The notes under the pieces were generated by a model. The model was not told where the DNA came from. It did not search any database and worked only from the letters and a program-made list of their open reading frames with translations. A DNA stretch of 64,000 nt from Acanthococcus lagerstroemiae. Lineage: Eukaryota > Arthropoda > Insecta > Hemiptera > Eriococcidae. The stretch covers positions 39,701,574-39,765,573 of the forward strand of contig CM063114.1 of the NCBI GenBank assembly GCA_031841125.1. The letters are read 5' to 3'. Below, one piece after another: positions 58,601 through 64,000 of the stretch (its first letter is position 1; each line of letters opens with the position of its first letter). A program made the translations under genes and the position numbers.

Positions 58601-60945
58601 CAGCTACGCAACGGTTGCATTCAAGGGAGATCAATCTGCCTCAAATCCAAACGTTTCTCTAGCTATCCCGTCGAGATTTCGATTTTAGTTCGAGCGAACA
58701 ATAAAACTGCAAAAATCTTGGATGGTGCAGTATGTGAAAGTTGATTTCAAAAGACGGTGCAAGGCATTACCAAATTCAAATCCGTTCACTGCGTTCACAA
58801 ATGAGATTTCTCGCCTTTTGAGAATTCAATCGCATTTTGGCGAATAAAATGCAAATCTGATTGGTGCACACGCAAAGGTTGACACTTTCGAAGAATCAAT
58901 GCTCTCAAATTCCACGTTCTCTACCCAGTCCGGAATTCCTATTATTATCCCCCAGAGAAATTCGCGATTCGAAAGCATGTGTGTGAGTTGATATTCGACG
59001 GCTGAAGGCTACAAATTAGAAATTGAAATCATTGTGACGCCTTTCAAATCGCTAATTTCTCTGGGGCGAACTAATAAAATGCAAAAATCTTGGATTGGTG
59101 GCAGCTACTGCGAAACGGGTTGACACTTTCGAAAGAGGAGATCAATCTGCTCTCAAAATTCCAAACCGTTTTCCTCTAGCTATCCCCAGTCCGGAGATTT
59201 TCGCGTATTATTAGTTCCCCCAGAGAAATTCGCGATTTCGAAAACGAAATTGGTGTATGTTGATTGCATATTCGACGTGCTGAAGGCATTACCAATGAAA
59301 TTAATCTTCGCCCGTTTCATCCATGTAAATCGCTAATTTCTCTGGGCGAACTAATAAAATGCAAAAATCTTTGGATTGGTGGCAGCTACTGCGAAACGGG
59401 TTGACACTTTCGAAAGGGAGATCAATTGCTCTCAAATTCAAACCGTTTTCCTCTAGCATCCCTCCGAGATTTTCGCGTTTTGAAAACGCAATTGGTGTAT
59501 GTGAGTTGCATATTCGACGCTGAAGGCATTACGATATCGCCGTTTTCAAATCGCTAATTTTCTGGGCGAACTAATAAAATGCAAAATCTTGGATTGTGCA
59601 GCTACTGCGAACGGGTTGACACTTTCGAAAGAGGAGATCAATCTGCTCTCAAAATTCCAACCGTTTTCCTCTAGCATCCCGTCCGGAGATTCGCATTTAT
59701 TCCCCAAAATCGCGATTCGAAAACGACAATTGGTGTATGTTGAGTTGCATATTCGACGTGCTGAAGGCATTACCAGAATTATTCGCCAAGTTTTCGAAAT
59801 TCGAAATCGCTAATTTCTCTGGGGCGAACTAATAAAATGCAAAAATCTTTGGATTGGTGGCAGCTACTGCGAAACGGGTTGACACTTTCGAAAGAGGAGA
59901 TCAATGTGCTCTCAAAATGTCAAACCGTTTTCCTCTAGCGATCCCCTGTCCGAGATGATTTTTTCGCGATTTGAAAACGCAATTGGTGTATGTGGAGTTG
60001 CATATTCGACGTGCTGAAGGCATTACCAGAATATTCGCCGTTTTCAAAATCGCTAATTTCTCTGGGGCGAACTAATAAAATGCAAAAATCTGTGGATTGG
60101 TGGCAGCTACTGCGAAACGGGTTGACACTTTCGAAAGAGGAGATCAATCTGCTCTCAAAATTCCAACCGTTTTCCTCTAGCTATCCCCAGTCCGGAGATT
60201 CTCGCGTAATATTAGTTCCCCCCAGAGAAATTCGCGATTTCGAAAACGACAATTGGTGTATGTTGAGTTGCATATTCGACGTGCTGAAGGCATTACCAGA
60301 ATATTCGCCGTTTTCAAAATCGCTAATTTCTCTGGGGCGAACTAATAAAATGCAAAAATCTTGGATTGGTGGCAGCTACTGCGAACGGTTGACACTTTCG
60401 AAAGAGAGATCAATCTGCTCTCAAATTCCAACCGTTTCCTCTAGCTATCCCCGTCCGAGATTCGCTATTATAGTTCCCAGAAAATTCGCGATTTCGAAAA
60501 CGACATTGGTATGTTGGTTGCATATTCGACGTCTGAAGGCATTTAAAATTCGCCGTTCAAAACGTAATTCTGGGGCGAACTATAAATGCAATTTGATGGT
60601 GCAGCTACTGCGAAACGGGTTGACACTTTCGAAAGAGGAGATCAATTGCTCTCAAAATTCAACCGTTTCCTCTAGTCACCGTCCTTATAGCCAGAAATTC
60701 GCGATTTCGAAAACGACAATTGGTGTATGTTGAGTTGCATATTCGACGTCTGAAGGCATTACCAGAATATTCGCCGTTTTCAAAATCGCTAATTTCTCTG
60801 GGGCGAACTAATAAAATGCAAAAATCTTTGGATTGGTGGCAGCTACTGCGAAACCGGTTGACACTTTCGAAAGAGGAGATCAATCTGCTCTCAAAATTCC
60901 AACCCGTTTTCCTCTAGCTATCCCCAGTCCGGAGATTTTCGCGTA

Positions 60946-61150
60946 TTATTAGTTCCCCCCAGAGAAATTCGCGATTTCGAAAACGACAATTGGTGTATGT
61001 TGAGTTGCATATTCGACGTGCTGAAGGCATTACCAGAATTTTAGAAAATTTGAAATACAATTGTGACGCCTTCAAAGAATTAAATATACTATTTCTCATA
61101 CGCCAATTGACGTTTTCGAAATCGCTAATTTCTCTGGGGCGAACTAATAA
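60946..61150. repeat. Example of the 54-bp dyad in a long monomer
   Basis: Arm 1 60946-60999 and arm 2 61097-61150 pair with 4 mismatches in 54, around a 97-bp loop. The 271-bp form keeps only 40-bp arms (for example 50816-50855 and 50916-50955, 3 mismatches, 60-bp loop). Confidence 0.9.
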
Positions 61151-63060
61151 AATGCAAAAATCTTTGGATTGGTGGCAGCTACTGCGAAACGGGTTGACAC
61201 TTTCGAAAGAGGAGATCAATCTGCTCTCAAAATGTCAAACCGTTTTCCTTCTATAGTCGATTTCGCCTATTTAGTTCCCCAGAGAATTTCGCGATTTCGA
61301 AAACGACAATTGGTGTATGTTGAGTTGCATATTCGACGTGCTGAAGGCATTACCAGAATATTCGCCGTTTTCAAAATCGCTAATTTCTCTGGGGCGAACT
61401 AATAAAATGCAAAAATCTTTGGATTGGTGGCAGCTATGCAAACGGGTTACACTTTCGAAACAGAATCAATGTCTCTAAAATTCCAAACCGTTTTTCTTCC
61501 CCGGAATTCGCGATATTGCAGAATTTCGCGTTTGAAACGCAATTGGTGTTGTGGAGTTGCATATTCGACGCTGCAAGGCATTACCAGTGATAATAATACG
61601 TTTGTCCAAAAATCGCTAAATTTTCTCTGGCGAACTATAAAATGCAACAATCTTGGAAATGTGGCAGTCTCGAAACGGGTTGACACTTTCGAAAGAGGAA
61701 TCAATTCCTCAAATTCAAACCTTTCCTAGCTATCCCCAGTGGAATTTCGCGTATTATTGTTCCCCAGGAAATTCGCGTTTCGAAAACGAATTGGGTATTG
61801 AGTTGCAAATTTCGAGTCCAGCAACAATATAAATTTGAATACATTGTGACTTCAAGATATACTATTCTCCGACGTTTTCAAATCGCTATTTCTCTGGGGC
61901 GAACTAATAAAATGCAAAAATCTTGGATTGGTGGCAGCTACTGGAAAGGTTGACACTTTCGAAGAGGAGATATGCTCTCAAAATTCACTTTCCTTGACCG
62001 TCGAATTGCGTTTAAACGCATTGGTGTTATGCATATTCGAGTGCTGAAGGCATACGATTTGAAAATTGAATCATGACGCTTAAATAATACTTTCTATCGA
62101 ATGCGTTTCAATGCATTCTGGGGAACTAAAATGCAAAATTGATTGGCTACTGCAAGGTGCCTTTCGAGAGATCATCCTCAATTCAAACCGTTTCTCTAGC
62201 ATCCCAGTCCGGAGATTCGCGTTTGAAAACGCAATTGGTGTATGTTGAGTGCATATTCGCGTCTGAAGCATTACCAGAATATTCGCCGTTTCAAATCGCT
62301 AATTTCTCTGGGGCGAACTAATAAAATGCAAAAATCTTTGATTGGTGGCAGCTACTGCGAAACGGGTTGACACTTTCGAAAGAGGAGATCAATTGCTCTC
62401 AAAATTCCAACCGTTTTCCTCTAGCTATCCCCAGTCCGAGATTTCGCGTATTATTAGTTCCCCCCAGAGAAATTCGCGATTTCGAAAACACAATTGGTGT
62501 AGTTGAGTTGCATATTCGACGTGCTGAAGGCATTACCAGAATTAGAAAATTGAAATACAATTGTGACGCTCAGAATTAATATACTATTTCCATACGCCAA
62601 TTGACGTTTTCAAATCGAAATTCTCTGGGGCGAACTAATAAAATGCAAAAATCTTTGGATTGGTGGCAGCTACTGCGAAACGGGTTGACACTTTCGAAAG
62701 AGAGATCAATTGCTCTCAAAATTCAAACCGTTTTCCTCTAGCATCCCTCGAGATTTTCGCGTTTTTGAAAACGCAATTGGTGTATGTGAGTTGCATATTC
62801 GACGTGCTGAAGGCATTACCAGAATATTCGCCGTTTTCAAAATCGCATTCTCTGGCGAACTAATAAAATGCAAAAATCTTGATGGTGGCAGTACGCAAAC
62901 GGTTGACACTTCGAAAGAGAGATCATGCTCCAAATCAACGTTTCCTACATCCCCGTCGAGATTTCGGTTTTGTGAAACGCAATGTGTATGTGAGTGCATA
63001 TTCGACTGCTGAGGCATTACAAAATCGCGTTTAAATCGTCGCTAATTCTTCTTGCCACTA

Positions 63061-64000
63061 AAGGCAAAAATTTTGGATTGGGCAGTCAGATATCCTAGCC
63101 TGGGAAATAAAAGCAATTAGGCCAGAGGTTGACACTTAAGAATCATCGCAAAGATGATAGGAGTCTCACATACGTGCTCTTTCAAAAGTTGCCTCAACAA
63201 ACCGTTTTCCTCTAGCTGGCATTACCAGAAACTTTTAGAACCTGATAATTTCGGTTATAAAATTAAATTGATGGTGTTGCATATGCGACGAGCATTACAG
63301 AAATCTTCAATCCAATTTCTGCTAAAATGCAATTTGTGTATCCAAAGTTGATAAAAGGGATATGCTTCAATACCGATTCTTATACCAGATTCATTATTTT
63401 CCCGAATTCAATCGAACTGGGATTATGAATCTTGAGGATTACGAATACGGGTTCAAAATCTGCCTAAATCAAAATTTGTTGGTCCATCGGAACGGTTAAT
63501 TCAAGGAAATTGCTTCAAAACCAATTTTCTTGTTCCATCGATTTTGCTATGTTCCCGAAATCGCATTTCGGCGAATGATTATGCAAAATTGATTGTAGCT
63601 ACGAATTGCTTTCAAAAAGTAATTTCTCTCAATATAAAACCTTTTGATGTGCAGTCGGAATCCGTAATTCAAGAAAGGATCAACCTAAAATTCAGTTTTC
63701 TAGCTTAAGTCGATTTTGATATTGTTCAAGAGCTTCAGATTAAAAACATTTTAGATTTGACGTTCGAAATCGCTAATTTTCGAAAATAAATAAAATTGGA
63801 TGGTGCAGTATGCAAATTACATTTCAAAAGCAATTGCTCATTTCAAACCTTTTCTTGGTCCCCTAATGAATCAGTTATTTGTTGCAGAACCGCGAAACGT
63901 GAATCGAAAGATATGTAATTCAAGTTCATATCTCGGATCGGATTAGAATTATTCCCGATTCAATTCGAAACGGGGAATGTAAATGAAAATTTATTCAGCT
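63061..64000 (+). repeat. Decayed satellite edge
   Basis: Fragments such as CGTTCGAAATCGCTAATTTT and AAATTGGATGGTGCAGTATG show heavily diverged monomers up to the window end. The true array border lies outside. Confidence 0.7.

Larger units (their letters stand above)
43826..63060 (+). repeat. Satellite array, 271-bp monomer with 336- and 237-bp variants
   Basis: About 70-80 head-to-tail monomers. Intact spacing of the GGGGCGAACTAATAAAATG anchor is 271 bp (50670, 50941, 51212), 336 bp for the long form (60800 to 61136) and 237 bp for the short form (45518 to 45755). Each 271-bp or 336-bp unit contains inverted arms TTATTAGTTCCCCCCAGAGA and TCTCTGGGGCGAACTAATAA. 60-110 codon frames repeat in both strands (for example starting MLSCIFDVLKALPEYSPFSK) but are broken in most copies and reflect monomer identity, not genes. 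Intact and heavily gapped copies are interspersed. Confidence 0.95.

Noticed and set aside
43715..63012. Dozens of 60-250 codon frames in the satellite, several with the same start MLSCIFDVLK or MISSFESVNP
   Set aside because: They follow monomer identity, occur on both strands at the same bases, and are broken by indels in most copies. No sign of coding constraint.

Overview
The window is eukaryotic and almost certainly arthropod, most likely insect. One intron-rich host gene with GT-AG splice sites is embedded in AT-rich, repeat-dense DNA with insect-type LINE, hAT, Ty3/Gypsy and Penelope-like remnants. Species cannot be named from the sequence. Most open frames seen by simple translation are not genes.

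Layout: 1-13.9 kb is a graveyard of one non-LTR (LINE) family, on the plus strand at the left edge and on the minus strand from 6.8 to 13.9 kb. It is interrupted by small inverted-repeat elements and by a 2.57-kb TIR element at 10.8-13.4 kb that carries a Cys-rich gene fragment and a piece of a second LINE. 14.3 kb holds a tRNA-Ser-like SINE head. 14.6-15.43 kb is CpG-richer and ends in a good splice donor, so it is a candidate 5' leader exon for the host gene. 15.96-20.7 kb is a minus-strand hAT transposase relic split by a Ty3/Gypsy insertion whose two LTRs face opposite ways, and by a 252-bp MITE.

20.9-43.2 kb is a complete SulP/SLC26 anion transporter gene on the plus strand: 11 coding exons, 625 codons plus stop, all exon phases compatible, SulP core plus STAS domain, closest in type to SLC26A11 (sodium-independent sulfate anion transporter). 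Its introns hold a LINE and a Penelope-like relic (intron 3), several degenerate tandem repeats (introns 1, 5, 7, 9), and at least five hairpin or TIR elements, including a 1.5-kb foldback.

43.8-64.0 kb is a satellite array of roughly 70-80 monomers, decaying near the right edge and running out of the window. Intact monomers are 271 bp, with 336-bp and about 237-bp variants, and each 271/336-bp unit contains a long near-perfect dyad. Many copies differ from their neighbours almost only by single-base deletions, which suggests assembly-consensus error in part of the array.

Most notable observations: (1) a Gypsy block with inverted LTRs that inserted as a unit, shown by a 5-bp target duplication and exact restoration of the hAT reading frame across it; (2) the dyad-bearing satellite with ordered length variants; (3) a set of foldback/TIR elements with 4-bp all-A/T flanking duplications, one of which has a paralogous empty site in the window.
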